Shown in pieces: positions 35,182 to 43,942 of a stretch of DNA of 64,000 nucleotides. The notes beneath the pieces are model-generated. The model worked only from the letters and a program-made list of their open reading frames with translations, was not told the DNA's origin and did not search any database. The translations under genes and the position numbers were made by a program. This DNA is from Desulfatibacillum alkenivorans DSM 16219. Its GTDB lineage: Bacteria > Desulfobacterota > Desulfobacteria > Desulfobacterales > Desulfatibacillaceae. The DNA is taken from contig NZ_FQZU01000004.1 in NCBI RefSeq assembly GCF_900142135.1, forward strand, positions 186,001-250,000. Reading direction: 5' to 3'. Position 1 is the stretch's first letter; each line of letters starts with the position of its first letter.

Positions 35182-36776
35182 ATGCAGACAAGAAAATCAT
35201 CCAGATCGCTACCGACGTGTTGGTCATCGGCGGCGGGACGGCTGGCGTAGCCGCGGCGCTGGAAGTTGCCGGACAAGGCTACAAAGTTGTTCTGACGAGC
35301 AAGGAAGACAAGGTCGCCCAAGAAGCCAAAGACGGCGCAGTCGCCGATCTGACGGCTAAAGCCGAAGCCAACGCCAATATCGAAATCATGACGAACACCG
35401 TGGCCGCCGACGTCAAGGGGGTTCCCGGGAAATTTGAGGTCACCCTCAAGACCGGCGACGCAGCCGTGGAAAAAACCTTCGGCGCCATCGTGGTGGCCAC
35501 CGGCCTCACCACGACAGTGCTGAATGACGCTTACGGCCTGGAAATGGGCCCCAAGGTCGTGTCCCAGTCCGAACTGGAAGCCATGCTGGCCGAAGGCAAG
35601 CTGGAAGCCGGCAAGACTGTGGCCTTTTTGGTCGGTTTCGGCCAGGAAGGCAACCCCCTGGTCATGCAGAGGGTGCTTGACAGCCTCACCGCCCTGACCA
35701 AGGTCGCCGACACCGACGCTTACGTGTTCGTGGGCGACATCAAGCTGGCCGCCGACGGCCTGGACGCCCTGTACGCACAGGCCCGCCAGGAAGGCGTCAT
35801 TTACTTCAAAACCAAGGAAACCCCTCAGGTGACGGTTGGCGATGCCATGACCATTTCCATTCTGGATCCGGTCCTCAGGCAGCGGGTGGAAGTGCAGCCT
35901 GACCTGGTGGTTGTCGAAGAAGCCATCCTGGCCGATGAAGACAACGCCGCACTGGCCGTCCCGCTGGAAATCGAAGCTGACAATAACGGCTTCCTGCAAC
36001 CTGACAACGTCCATTACTTCCCGGTCAAGTCCACCCGTTTGGGCATCTACCTGGCTGGCGCATCCCGCGACCTTCTCTCTTTTGAGCAGGGTCTTGAAGA
36101 TGCAGGCAACGTGGCCCTGGAAGTGAAAAAGTTCCTGGGCGACGGCAATTTGGAAGTGCCTTCCAACACCGCCTTCGTAGATGTGGATAAGTGCACCGTG
36201 TGCCTCACCTGCTACCGTTGCTGCCCCCATGGCGCCATCTACTGGGATTCCCGGGCCATCATCGCCGAATCCGCTTGTCAGGGCTGCGGCATCTGCGCCA
36301 GCGAATGCCCCAACGACGCCATCCAACTGGGCGACTACGCCGACGACGCCATGGCTCAGGCTGTCAAAGACGGCCAGGGCTCCGCGGGCAAGAGCCCCTG
36401 GATCGTGGCCTTCTGCTGCAAGAACAGCGGACTGGAAGCCATGAAAATGGCCAAGGCTTTCGGCTACAGGGTCCCCGCCGGACTCCAGGCCATCGAAGTG
36501 CCTTGCGCCGGCAAGATCGACATGGACTATGTGATGGACGCTTTTGTGCAGGGCGCTGACGGAGTCATGCTGCTCACCTGCCACAACGGCAACTGCAAGT
36601 CCGACAAGGGCGCTCTGTACGCTTCCTGGAGAGCTGAAGAAATCAAGAAGATGCTGGCCGCCGTAGGCATGCCGGAAGACCGCCTGGTGTGCGCATCTCT
36701 TGCCAATAATATGGGTAGAACGTTCTCGGAAATTTCTGTGGAATTGGAAAGATCCATTAAAAAGGCCGGTTCCTGA
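35178..36776 (+). CDS. QmoB/HdrA-like flavoprotein fused to MvhD domain
   Basis: 532 residues. An FAD domain (VLVIGGGTAGVAAALEVAGQ, residues 14-33) is followed by two 4Fe-4S sites CTVCLTCYRCCP (339-350) and CQGCGICASECP (367-378) and by an MvhD-like domain at about 408-530 with Cys pairs CC at 413-414, C443 and CHNGNC at 468-473. MvhD carries a 2Fe-2S cluster and links Hdr complexes to hydrogenase or formate dehydrogenase. The fusion probably passes electrons between HdrA and another donor. It follows HdrA with a 4-base overlap; the selenoprotein gene begins 72 bases later. Confidence 0.9.
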   Translation: MNADKKIIQIATDVLVIGGGTAGVAAALEVAGQGYKVVLTSKEDKVAQEAKDGAVADLTAKAEANANIEIMTNTVAADVKGVPGKFEVTLKTGDAAVEKTFGAIVVATGLTTTVLNDAYGLEMGPKVVSQSELEAMLAEGKLEAGKTVAFLVGFGQEGNPLVMQRVLDSLTALTKVADTDAYVFVGDIKLAADGLDALYAQARQEGVIYFKTKETPQVTVGDAMTISILDPVLRQRVEVQPDLVVVEEAILADEDNAALAVPLEIEADNNGFLQPDNVHYFPVKSTRLGIYLAGASRDLLSFEQGLEDAGNVALEVKKFLGDGNLEVPSNTAFVDVDKCTVCLTCYRCCPHGAIYWDSRAIIAESACQGCGICASECPNDAIQLGDYADDAMAQAVKDGQGSAGKSPWIVAFCCKNSGLEAMKMAKAFGYRVPAGLQAIEVPCAGKIDMDYVMDAFVQGADGVMLLTCHNGNCKSDKGALYASWRAEEIKKMLAAVGMPEDRLVCASLANNMGRTFSEISVELERSIKKAGS

Positions 36777-36848
36777 AACTGAGGGCTTGCCAAACGCGGG
36801 GCGCGCCCGTGCGCGCCCCGCGCCCAAATTTACGGGAGGAAAAAACGT

Positions 36849-38168
36849 ATGGCAGAAGAAGTTATCAAATTAACAAAAAAAGGGGGGAGCACCCTTAAAG
36901 ACAAGGTCATGGAGATTCTGCCTGAAGGCGGAAATCTGAATCTCTGCCTGACCTGCGGCGCCTGCTCCTCCGGATGCCCGGCCACCGGGCTCCACGACAT
37001 GGACCCCAGGAAATTCCTGCGCATGGCAGCCCTCGGGATGGACGAGGAGATCAAGAACTCTCCTTGGATCTGGTGCTGCTCCATGTGTCAACGGTGCATC
37101 TACGTGTGCCCCATGAAAATCGACATTCCTCAGTTGGTTTTCAACGCACGCAAAACCGTACCCAGGGAAGAACGCCCCAAGGGCATCCTGGCCTCCTGCG
37201 ACATGGCCCTGCGCAGCGATACATGCAGCGCCATGGGAACCAACGAGGAAGACTTCCAGTTTGTGGTGGAAGACGTCCTGGAAGAATACCGGGAAGCTCA
37301 ACCTGAATTCAAGGACATGCAGGCCCCCATCAACAAGGAAGGCGCCTACTTTTTCCTGAATCAGAACTCCCGCGAACCCGTGACCGAGCCCGATGAAATG
37401 GTGCCCCTGTGGAAGATCCTCCACCTGGTCGGCGCTGACTGGACTTATGGAACCAAGGGCTGGGCCGCTGAGAATTACTGCATGTTCCTGGCGGACGACG
37501 ACGCCTGGAAGCATATTGTCGAGGTGAAAGCCAAGGCAGTGGATGATCTGGGCTGTAAGGTCTGGCTCAATACCGAATGAGGCCACGAACTTTTCGCAGT
37601 CCGGGCCGGACTGAAAAAATACGGTGTCGAGCACAAGTTTGAAATCAAGAGCATCATCCAATACTACGCACAGTGGATTCGCGAAGGCAAACTCAAGGTG
37701 AACTCCGACTGGAACAAGGATCTGAAAATCAAGTTTACGGTTCAGGATCCCTGCCAGTTGGTGCGTAAATCCTTCGGCGATCCCGTGGCGGAAGACCTGC
37801 GCTTTGTGGTCAAGTCCGTTGTCGGCGAAGAAAACTTCGTGGACATGACCCCCAACCGCTCCAATAACTTCTGCTGCGGCGGCGGCGGCGGCTTCCTGCA
37901 AAGCGGTTACGCCGAAGAACGCCGGGAATACGGCCGGCTTAAGCTGAACCAGATCCTGGCCACCGGCGCCCAATACGCCATCACGCCTTGCCATAACTGC
38001 CACGCCCAGGTTCATGACTTGGCCGAGCATTATGAAGCGCCTTACCACACGGTCCATTTATGGACCCTGATTTGTCTTTCCCTCGGCGTTCTCGGTCCCC
38101 AGGAACGGGAATACCTGGGAGACGATCTGAAAGAAGTCAATGTGGCTGATTTCACGTCCATGTACTAG
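36849..38168 (+). CDS. Selenocysteine-containing HdrC/HdrB fusion protein (in-frame TGA = Sec244)
   Basis: I read this as one 439-residue protein, with TGA at 37578-37580 decoded as selenocysteine. The N-terminus has two 4Fe-4S motifs (CLTCGACSSGC at residues 33-43, CCSMCQRCIYVC at 76-87), typical of HdrC. The C-terminal part is an HdrB-type CCG domain: NTE-U-GHELF (244), DPCQ (302), CCGGGGG (342-343) and CHNC (381-384). The TGA falls exactly at a Cys of the CCG pattern, the frame continues for 195 codons without break, and the second part lacks a ribosome site at its only GTG (37698). A hairpin suitable as SECIS follows. Good RBS GGGAGGAAAAAACGT before ATG. The active thiol could be more reactive as Sec. 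Confidence 0.88.
37581..37620 (+). promoter_or_regulatory. Candidate bacterial SECIS element
   Basis: Perfect hairpin CAGTCCG (37597-37603), loop GGC (37604-37606), CGGACTG (37607-37613). A second pairing TTTT/AAAA outside it leaves a small internal loop. The apical loop starts 24 nt after the UGA and its first two bases are G, which fits the bacterial SECIS rules known to me. Confidence 0.75.
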
Positions 38169-38176
38169 GTAGATCC

Positions 38177-38209
38177 AAGGGAGCCCCGTCCATTGGGGCT
38201 CCCTTTTTT
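38177..38209 (+). terminator. Rho-independent terminator of the metV-hdr operon
   Basis: AAGGGAGCCCC (38177-38187) pairs with GGGGCTCCCTT (38195-38205) over a 7-base loop, followed by six T (38204-38209). Confidence 0.9.
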
Positions 38210-38357
38210 CCGCTGCGCCTGCTGTTTTTTGTTTTTGCTCCATTTTACAATAAGACCGGGATTGACTGCCCCAGCGGGGCGGTGATATCCAATGGCATTC
38301 GTGTTTGTTTTCTGATGTTCACTTAATCGGCCGTATACGACCTGGAGGGGATGCTCT

Positions 38358-38540
38358 ATGGCGACTCGGAAAATGAAACAAATGGCGCTAAAACAAGCCA
38401 TTCAAATTGCAAGGGATTACGCCAGGGGCGGCAGCGAGAAATCCTCGCCCGACATTGTTCTGGATCAATCCTACAAACGCCTGTTACAAATTATGGAAGA
38501 TATTGGAGAGACCCCCTGCGACGAGGTTCCTCCGGAATAA
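38358..38540 (+). CDS. Small hypothetical protein
   Basis: 60 residues, mostly helical and charged (MATRKMKQMALKQAIQIARD at the N-terminus). GGAGGGG lies upstream, and it starts 148 bases after the preceding operon's terminator and ends 33 bases before the LUD-domain gene, so they are likely cotranscribed. No family is recognised. Confidence 0.65.
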   Translation: MATRKMKQMALKQAIQIARDYARGGSEKSSPDIVLDQSYKRLLQIMEDIGETPCDEVPPE

Positions 38541-38573
38541 CGTTATTATCTGCAAGACCAGGGAGGCTGGACG

Positions 38574-39218
38574 ATGGCTGAAGATTATCGGAAATGGCTG
38601 TGGGAAAAAACCGGGGAAAAATGCGTCAATAATCTTAAAAAGCACGCCTTTGACGCCCACCTTTGCAAGACGTCCCAGGAAGCCAAAGAATTAATCCTAA
38701 AAATGATTTCCCAATACGAAACGTTCGGCTTCGGCGGCTCCTCCACCACCCGGGACATGGGCCTGATCGAAGCCCTGAAAGAACAGGGGAAAACCATCCT
38801 AGACCATAACGATCCGTCGCTTCCCTTTGAAGAAAGCCTGGAATTCCGCCGCCAGCAAAGCCTGTGCGATTGCTTTTTATGCTCGGCCAACGGCATTTCC
38901 GTGACCGGTGAAATCGTCAACGTGGACGGCTGCGGCAACCGGACCAACGCCATGTCCTTCGGCCCCAAAAAGGTCGTAATCGTGGCCGGCGCCAATAAAA
39001 TCTGCAAGGACCTCCATGCAGCCCTGGACAGGGTCCACACCGTGGCCGCGCCCATGCGCGCCAAAAGCCTGAACATGGAAACTCCCTGCGCAGAAACCGG
39101 AATTTGCGTGGACTGCAACTCTCCGTCCCGCGTCTGCCGGATCACCACCATCCTGCACCGCAAACCCATGCTTACGGACATCAGCGTGGTCATTGTGGCG
39201 GAGGAGTTGGGATATTAA
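38574..39218 (+). CDS. LUD-domain protein (LutC/YkgG-like)
   Basis: 214 residues. The core shows the LUD pattern (FGFGGSSTTRDMGLIEALKE; SANGISVTGEIVNVDGCGNR; FGPKKVVIVAGANKI). A Cys-containing tail (ETGICVDCNSPSRVCRI) could bind a metal. LUD proteins occur in lactate oxidation (LutABC) and related pathways; LutA and LutB are not next to it here. GGGAGGC ribosome site precedes the ATG. A terminator follows directly. Confidence 0.85.
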   Translation: MAEDYRKWLWEKTGEKCVNNLKKHAFDAHLCKTSQEAKELILKMISQYETFGFGGSSTTRDMGLIEALKEQGKTILDHNDPSLPFEESLEFRRQQSLCDCFLCSANGISVTGEIVNVDGCGNRTNAMSFGPKKVVIVAGANKICKDLHAALDRVHTVAAPMRAKSLNMETPCAETGICVDCNSPSRVCRITTILHRKPMLTDISVVIVAEELGY

Positions 39219-39219
39219 T

Positions 39220-39247
39220 CAGGTTACTTAAACCTGGCTTTTTTTTT
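39220..39247 (+). terminator. Terminator after the LUD-domain gene
   Basis: CAGGTT (39220-39225) pairs with AACCTG (39231-39236), followed by CTTTTTTTTT. It overlaps the 3' end of the convergent gene. Confidence 0.7.
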
Positions 39248-40523
39248 CAGCCAGCATTTCCAAAAAAGCGTCTATGCGGACTTGAAACTGGGCGGTTGAA
39301 AAATTGCGGGCGTCCATGTGGTCGGCGTCGAATATCACGGAGGGGATGCCCAACTCTTCTTCCAAGGCCTTCTTGATATCCATTTGCCCCAGACTGATGG
39401 GAACGCAGGATTTGTTGCGGTGAAAAACAACGCCGTCAATGGCGTATTCCCGGCAGGCCTTCAAAACCATCTCTTTCCGCTTTTCAATGGAAACGCACGA
39501 AACCAGGGGGTAAGACATCAGGCTTTTCATGGCCAGCGCCTTGATCGGGTCCGCCGGATCAAGCCGGATGGACCATGCGGCCGAATAAGTTTCCGCCACC
39601 ACCACGGCGTTGGCTTTTTCAAAATAATTGAACAGGCCCATGTTGTACCAGAGGGGGATGTTGTCCCAGAAAAGCCGGAGCTTCTCCTCTTCAATGACGC
39701 CTGTTCCCGACTCGGCGCGCTCTTTGATTTCGTCTCTGGCTTTGATTAGAAAATCAATGGCCTGCCGGGTTCCCTGGCGGGTGACCATCACGAACATGAT
39801 GCCGATTTCAGCGGCGGAAAAAGGCGCGGGGATGGTTCGCCGAAAACTCATGATTTCGTCCCACAGGGCGCAAGCCTGATCGGACAGGACTACCACTTCC
39901 CGTAAGCGGTCCTGGTCCAGCTTCCGGCCCGTGGCTTTCTCCAGAAAATCAATCAGCCGCTGCATTTCCTGAATTGCATAGTCAACGTGGTGAGGGGCGA
40001 TTTCCTCCAAGGCGACCTGAGGCAGGTCCGCCTTAAACACCTTGGCTTCGGGGAATCGCCGCTCCAGGGCGTGAAAGATCTTCATGACCGGCACGCACCC
40101 CCCGCCGGGGGAAATGAGCAGGTCCGGGGCGGGCAGACCTCCAAGCGGAATGGCAGGATCGGTCATGGGGCCGTTCACGTATCCGACAATATTCCTCAAG
40201 TAGCCGCAAAGGTCTCTGGAGTAGCCCATGCCTTCGCTGACTTCAAAATTTTTGGGAGTCAGGCCAAAGGCGGCGCAAACCGGAGACCAGTTTTCGGGAA
40301 AGACCGGTTGAAGATCCATGGCGTAAAACAGTTCTATGGCGCCGTTCATAGGCGGCATCCACCCGACGGGCTTGCCCTGCTCTTTAGCGGCTGCGCATTC
40401 CAGATAATATTCGCCCACCGCCTTGTTCAGCTCTTTTGCCGCCGCCAGCCTTTTGGTCGATTTTTTCGATTTTTCCATGCTTCGTTCCATACGTTGCGGT
40501 TTTGCAAATCTTTCCAAAGCCAC
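39228..40523 (-). CDS. 2-hydroxyacyl-CoA dehydratase family protein (BcrC/HgdA type)
   Basis: 431 residues if the GTG at 40523 is used; ATGs at 40490 or 40478 are possible. It has the HgdB/HgdA family fold with C-terminal HRNKSCVPISLGQMDIKKAL and the usual FDADHMDARNFS near the end. The family uses a 4Fe-4S cluster and an ATP-driven activator to remove water from 2-hydroxyacyl-CoA (or to reduce benzoyl-CoA). No activator gene is visible in the window. It begins 32 bases after its partner gene. Confidence 0.85.
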   Translation of the reverse strand: MALERFAKPQRMERSMEKSKKSTKRLAAAKELNKAVGEYYLECAAAKEQGKPVGWMPPMNGAIELFYAMDLQPVFPENWSPVCAAFGLTPKNFEVSEGMGYSRDLCGYLRNIVGYVNGPMTDPAIPLGGLPAPDLLISPGGGCVPVMKIFHALERRFPEAKVFKADLPQVALEEIAPHHVDYAIQEMQRLIDFLEKATGRKLDQDRLREVVVLSDQACALWDEIMSFRRTIPAPFSAAEIGIMFVMVTRQGTRQAIDFLIKARDEIKERAESGTGVIEEEKLRLFWDNIPLWYNMGLFNYFEKANAVVVAETYSAAWSIRLDPADPIKALAMKSLMSYPLVSCVSIEKRKEMVLKACREYAIDGVVFHRNKSCVPISLGQMDIKKALEEELGIPSVIFDADHMDARNFSTAQFQVRIDAFLEMLAEKKSQV

Positions 40524-40554
40524 TTGCCGGGGAAGGGCTCAGCAAGAGGCCGTC

Positions 40555-41682
40555 TCAGCCGGACATCCCATCGATCATTTCGACAAAGCCCTCCAGCCTC
40601 GTCTGCAATTGCCCCCCCATGCGCCAGCTTTCATCCATCTCCACAACCAAAACCGGAATCCCGGCCGCCTTCAAAAGGCGGGTCAGCTCGGGAATGTCCG
40701 CCAGATGAGGCGTGCAAAATTTTTGTATGAGAAAAACCAGCCCCCGGGCGCCTGTTTGCTCTATCCGGTCCATCAGCAAGGGAAACCGGTCTTCGGCCCT
40801 GCAACGGGAGGGGCAGGGGAATCTGTTCACATACCGGTCGATAAGCCTTTCCATGGGGCCGGAGCCGCTTCCGTCCACCGGCAATAGGTTCCGGTAACCC
40901 GAGCACAGGTCGTCGGCAACGATTCTAGCCCCGGCCTTCTCCATGGCGTCAAAAACCCCGAATGACTCCACCAGGCTGCCGGAAATCAAAACCGGAATTC
41001 CGCCCTGGTTTTCCGGGGAATCAAAAGGCTTCCGGCTTTCGAGTGCTTCCAGCATCTCGAGAAAGAGGTCGGGAGGCGTGACATAACCCGCCTGGGCGAC
41101 AATGTGGCGCTCTTGGGCGTTAAGGACGGGCGCACCGCCTTTTTCAGATTGGAACAGGCTAAGCAGATTCCGCCGGATTACCGCGTACATATCCAGGGAA
41201 GATTGCAGCCTTTCCAGGCTGAACTCGCCTCCGGCCTGTTCCGCTTTATGAATGAACGCCTGGAATTCCTTTTGGAGATAGTCTCTTGGCGCCGGGGCGT
41301 CCGTATAAGGCAGGGGAAAGGTGTGGTAAAGCTCTCCCGGAATGTTCTCCTTCCAGATATTGGCCATGCCGCAAGACACGTCGCAGGTATAACCCTGGAC
41401 TGCTCCCTTCAGGTATTTGAATCCTCCGTTCAAGGCTTTTTCCAGGGCGCATTTCATAAACGGGCAAATAAAATCCGGGACCAGGGAATAGGCCTGTTCC
41501 ACAACGCCGGGCTCCCCCATGATACGGATCGGAACGAATCCGCAGGCATGGATCAACTCCACAGGCGTATACGTACAAAAATAGCCGATATGCTTTTCCC
41601 CGGCCTCCGCTTGGTCGAACAGCCTTTGGGAGCTTTGGGTTAAGCAATCGGCGAAGGGCTGTAAATAATCCGGCTGGCTCAT
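40555..41682 (-). CDS. 2-hydroxyacyl-CoA dehydratase family protein, second subunit
   Basis: 375 residues from ATG 41682 (AAGGGGGG upstream). It carries family markers: GYFCTYTPVELIHACGFVPI near the N-terminus, FICPFMKCALEKA, VADDLCSGYRNLL and the FLIQKFCTPHLADIPEL region. The two subunits would form a heterodimer sharing Fe-S clusters. Its substrate cannot be read from sequence. It precedes the partner gene (stop-to-start 31 bases) and follows the SpoIIE-type gene by 10 bases, so the three may be one operon. Confidence 0.85.
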   Translation of the reverse strand: MSQPDYLQPFADCLTQSSQRLFDQAEAGEKHIGYFCTYTPVELIHACGFVPIRIMGEPGVVEQAYSLVPDFICPFMKCALEKALNGGFKYLKGAVQGYTCDVSCGMANIWKENIPGELYHTFPLPYTDAPAPRDYLQKEFQAFIHKAEQAGGEFSLERLQSSLDMYAVIRRNLLSLFQSEKGGAPVLNAQERHIVAQAGYVTPPDLFLEMLEALESRKPFDSPENQGGIPVLISGSLVESFGVFDAMEKAGARIVADDLCSGYRNLLPVDGSGSGPMERLIDRYVNRFPCPSRCRAEDRFPLLMDRIEQTGARGLVFLIQKFCTPHLADIPELTRLLKAAGIPVLVVEMDESWRMGGQLQTRLEGFVEMIDGMSG

Positions 41683-41692
41683 GATTCCCCCC

Positions 41693-43069
41693 TTAGAACA
41701 TGACCTCAAGAATAGTAAAGTCGTCGTCCAGATGCTCCGAATTCGCCAGGTTCCGGGCGTGGCTGTGCAGCAAGTCCAGGCGGGACTTCTCGGACGGTTT
41801 GGCTCTTGTCATGTAGTCGGCGAATTCCTGGTACCGCCAAACGCTTCCGTCCATTTTTCGCACCTCGTACACGCCGTCGGAAAAAATGTACAAAATTCCG
41901 CCTTCGGGAATGGTGCATGCGGCTTTCTTGTATTCCACATCCCGCATCCCCCCAATGACGAAGTTGGGCGTGCGGAGTTGGGAGACGTACGGCGCGCTGT
42001 TTCCGTTTTCTCCGAACAGCAGGGCCGGCGGATGCCCGCCGCTGGCATAGATCATTTGGCGCGTACTTTTGGAATACACCCCGTACCATATGGTGAAAAA
42101 CATGCGGCCGTGGTCTTCGCCCGAAAAAGCCTGGTTCAAAGATTCCAGCACACTAGCCGGATCGGAGAAATCCGTCCGCGGCAATGATTGGGCGCGCAAG
42201 GCATTCATGATGGATACGGAGAGCAGCGCAGCCCCCACCCCGTGCCCGCTGACGTCGATGAGGTACAATACAAAACGGTCTTCGTCCAGCCAATGATGGC
42301 CAAAGGCGTCTCCCCCCAAAGCCGTGGACGGGATGAACCTCCAGTCCGTCCGGATGGGGCCTTCCATTATGGGCTCAGGCAGGATTTCCCGTACGTACCT
42401 GGCCGCCTCCTGCAGTTCGGCGTTCAGGTGGGAAAAGGCCTGATTGCGTTCCTCCAGGGTTTTTTCTATCTCGAGGTTTTTTTTCGAAAGCTGATTGTTG
42501 GCCTCGGTCAATCCCTGCTCCGCCCGGGTGGCGGCCTGAACGTAATAATGAATGAGCATAGACAGGGCGACGAGCGTGGTCAGGCTGGAAGAGAGAAAAA
42601 AGGCTTGGTATATGGTTTTGGAAAGAACGTAATCGCAGGCGGGCTCCTGGCAGTATAAATAGAGAGCCGTGAACACGGCGCATAAAAGCACAATGACGCA
42701 CACCCGGATTTTTCCGCGCCATCGGGCGTTGAAAAAAGTCAGGCCGGCCAGGTATATCAAAAAATACTGAAAGCCCACGCCCCAACCAAGCACGTACACC
42801 CCGGCGACCTGATGCATAAGCAGTTCGGAAAAAGCCAGAAAAAAAGCAGCCTCATGCCTGGCGCGCAGATTGAGAATAAAGGCAATGCAAAAGACAGGCA
42901 AACTGTATGCGAAGTTAAACCAAGCCATTTCCTTGACGCAAAGCAGCCAGAACACAATCCCAAGGATCAGGTGGCTGATTCCGCCGAAGATATAAGCGAA
43001 TCGCGTAATGACAAAAAACTTGGCGTTCTCGGGAGCGATATTTTCAGGAACGTTATATCCCACGTGCAC
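41693..43069 (-). CDS. Membrane SpoIIE-type (PP2C-like) phosphatase
   Basis: 458 residues, GTG start (43069 or 43063). About six membrane segments occupy residues 25-185, then a short coiled coil (NNQLSKKNLEIEKTLEERNQ) and a SpoIIE-type phosphatase domain (residues about 215-458). Metal-binding Asp motifs: GGDAFGHHW, YLIDVSGHGVGAALLS and IFSDGVYEV, with the ending DDDFTILEV. Such proteins dephosphorylate an anti-anti-sigma factor or a STAS partner; none is adjacent. No sensor PAS/GAF is seen, so the membrane part is probably the input. Confidence 0.85.
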   Translation of the reverse strand: MHVGYNVPENIAPENAKFFVITRFAYIFGGISHLILGIVFWLLCVKEMAWFNFAYSLPVFCIAFILNLRARHEAAFFLAFSELLMHQVAGVYVLGWGVGFQYFLIYLAGLTFFNARWRGKIRVCVIVLLCAVFTALYLYCQEPACDYVLSKTIYQAFFLSSSLTTLVALSMLIHYYVQAATRAEQGLTEANNQLSKKNLEIEKTLEERNQAFSHLNAELQEAARYVREILPEPIMEGPIRTDWRFIPSTALGGDAFGHHWLDEDRFVLYLIDVSGHGVGAALLSVSIMNALRAQSLPRTDFSDPASVLESLNQAFSGEDHGRMFFTIWYGVYSKSTRQMIYASGGHPPALLFGENGNSAPYVSQLRTPNFVIGGMRDVEYKKAACTIPEGGILYIFSDGVYEVRKMDGSVWRYQEFADYMTRAKPSEKSRLDLLHSHARNLANSEHLDDDFTILEVMF

Positions 43070-43196
43070 CTCTTGGCTTTCTGCAATTCCGGCATTCCTT
43101 GGCAGACTATCCTAAATCCGGCATGAGAACAATATCTAAAGACCGGGCGTCCGATGCACTTTGCCAATTGGATATTTTTGCGTTATATTGCAGGGC

Positions 43197-43559
43197 ATGA
43201 AAAGGCCGACGCACAAAGAGTTGTCCAAAAAACTTCGCGAAGCCCAGTCCTGCGCAGAAGAAGACCGCATCATGCTCATGAACCCGGCCAGCCTGGCTGC
43301 TGACGCGTTAAACATGGGGTATATGATGGACGACCTGTCAAAGGTGCTTCACGACGTGCTGGACGAAATCCGGCCGGAAAACTATGTGGGCATGTCGCCC
43401 CCCCAAAGATCCTATGAACAGGAAATCAACGGGGCCGACCTGTTTCCGTTTCGCTGGAAATCTCTGATCGTCAAGTGTCTGGCCTATCTTAAATTCGCCA
43501 TATCCAGCCAGACCTTGTGGCTGATATCATTCCATCCCAACAGAAAGGCGCCGTTTTGA
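43197..43559 (+). CDS. Hypothetical protein, probable toxin partner of the MqsA-like gene
   Basis: 120 residues from ATG 43197. Begins MKRPTHKELSKKLREAQSCA and ends with KFAISSQTLWLISFHPNRKA, a short beta-rich end like small RNase-type toxins. I recall similar proteins placed before MqsA-type antitoxins, but no family name can be given. Its stop overlaps the TTG start of the next gene (TTGA), showing coupling. Confidence 0.6.
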   Translation: MKRPTHKELSKKLREAQSCAEEDRIMLMNPASLAADALNMGYMMDDLSKVLHDVLDEIRPENYVGMSPPQRSYEQEINGADLFPFRWKSLIVKCLAYLKFAISSQTLWLISFHPNRKAPF

Positions 43560-43942
43560 AAAATTCCGACCCCATATGCCCCGGCTGCGGCGCTTCCATG
43601 CCCTTGTGCACCAAAGAGGCGACCATCCAGTTTCGGGGCAGGGAAATCACGGTGGAAGTCGCCTGCCATGTGTGCCCGGATTGCGGGCTGGAAGCCGGAA
43701 CCCCCGAGCAGGCCTGCACCATCCAGGCGGCCATTGCCGAAGCCTACCGGTTTCAGGAAGGCATGATGACGGGCCGGGAAATTACGGAGACCCGCTGGTC
43801 CAAAGGCCTGAGCCAGGAGGAGTTGGCGGAGAAAACCGGATTCCCCCTGCGCGAGATCCAATGCTGGGAAGCGGGCGCCATTCAGTCCAAAGAGCAGGAC
43901 GATCTCCTGCGGCAAATCTTAACCGATGAATCTCCCGCCTAA
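43556..43942 (+). CDS. MqsA/YgiT-type antitoxin-like protein (zinc finger + HTH)
   Basis: 128 residues from TTG 43556 (AAAGG upstream; a GTG at 43517 is less likely). The N-terminal zinc finger is CPGCG...CHVCPDCG; the C-terminal HTH reads GLSQEELAEKTGFPLREIQ. This layout is that of MqsA-type antitoxins, which bind the toxin with the zinc finger and the promoter with the HTH. With the upstream 120-residue protein it makes a likely type II toxin-antitoxin pair. Confidence 0.78.
   Translation: MKNSDPICPGCGASMPLCTKEATIQFRGREITVEVACHVCPDCGLEAGTPEQACTIQAAIAEAYRFQEGMMTGREITETRWSKGLSQEELAEKTGFPLREIQCWEAGAIQSKEQDDLLRQILTDESPA

Noticed and set aside
35040-36827. 595-codon minus-strand frame
   Set aside because: Antisense of the QmoB/MvhD-like gene, which has clear Fe-S and FAD motifs.
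37698-38168. A separate 156-residue HdrB-like gene starting at GTG 37698
   Set aside because: No ribosome site, starts inside a conserved domain, and the frame continues from the upstream gene across a TGA with a SECIS-like hairpin.
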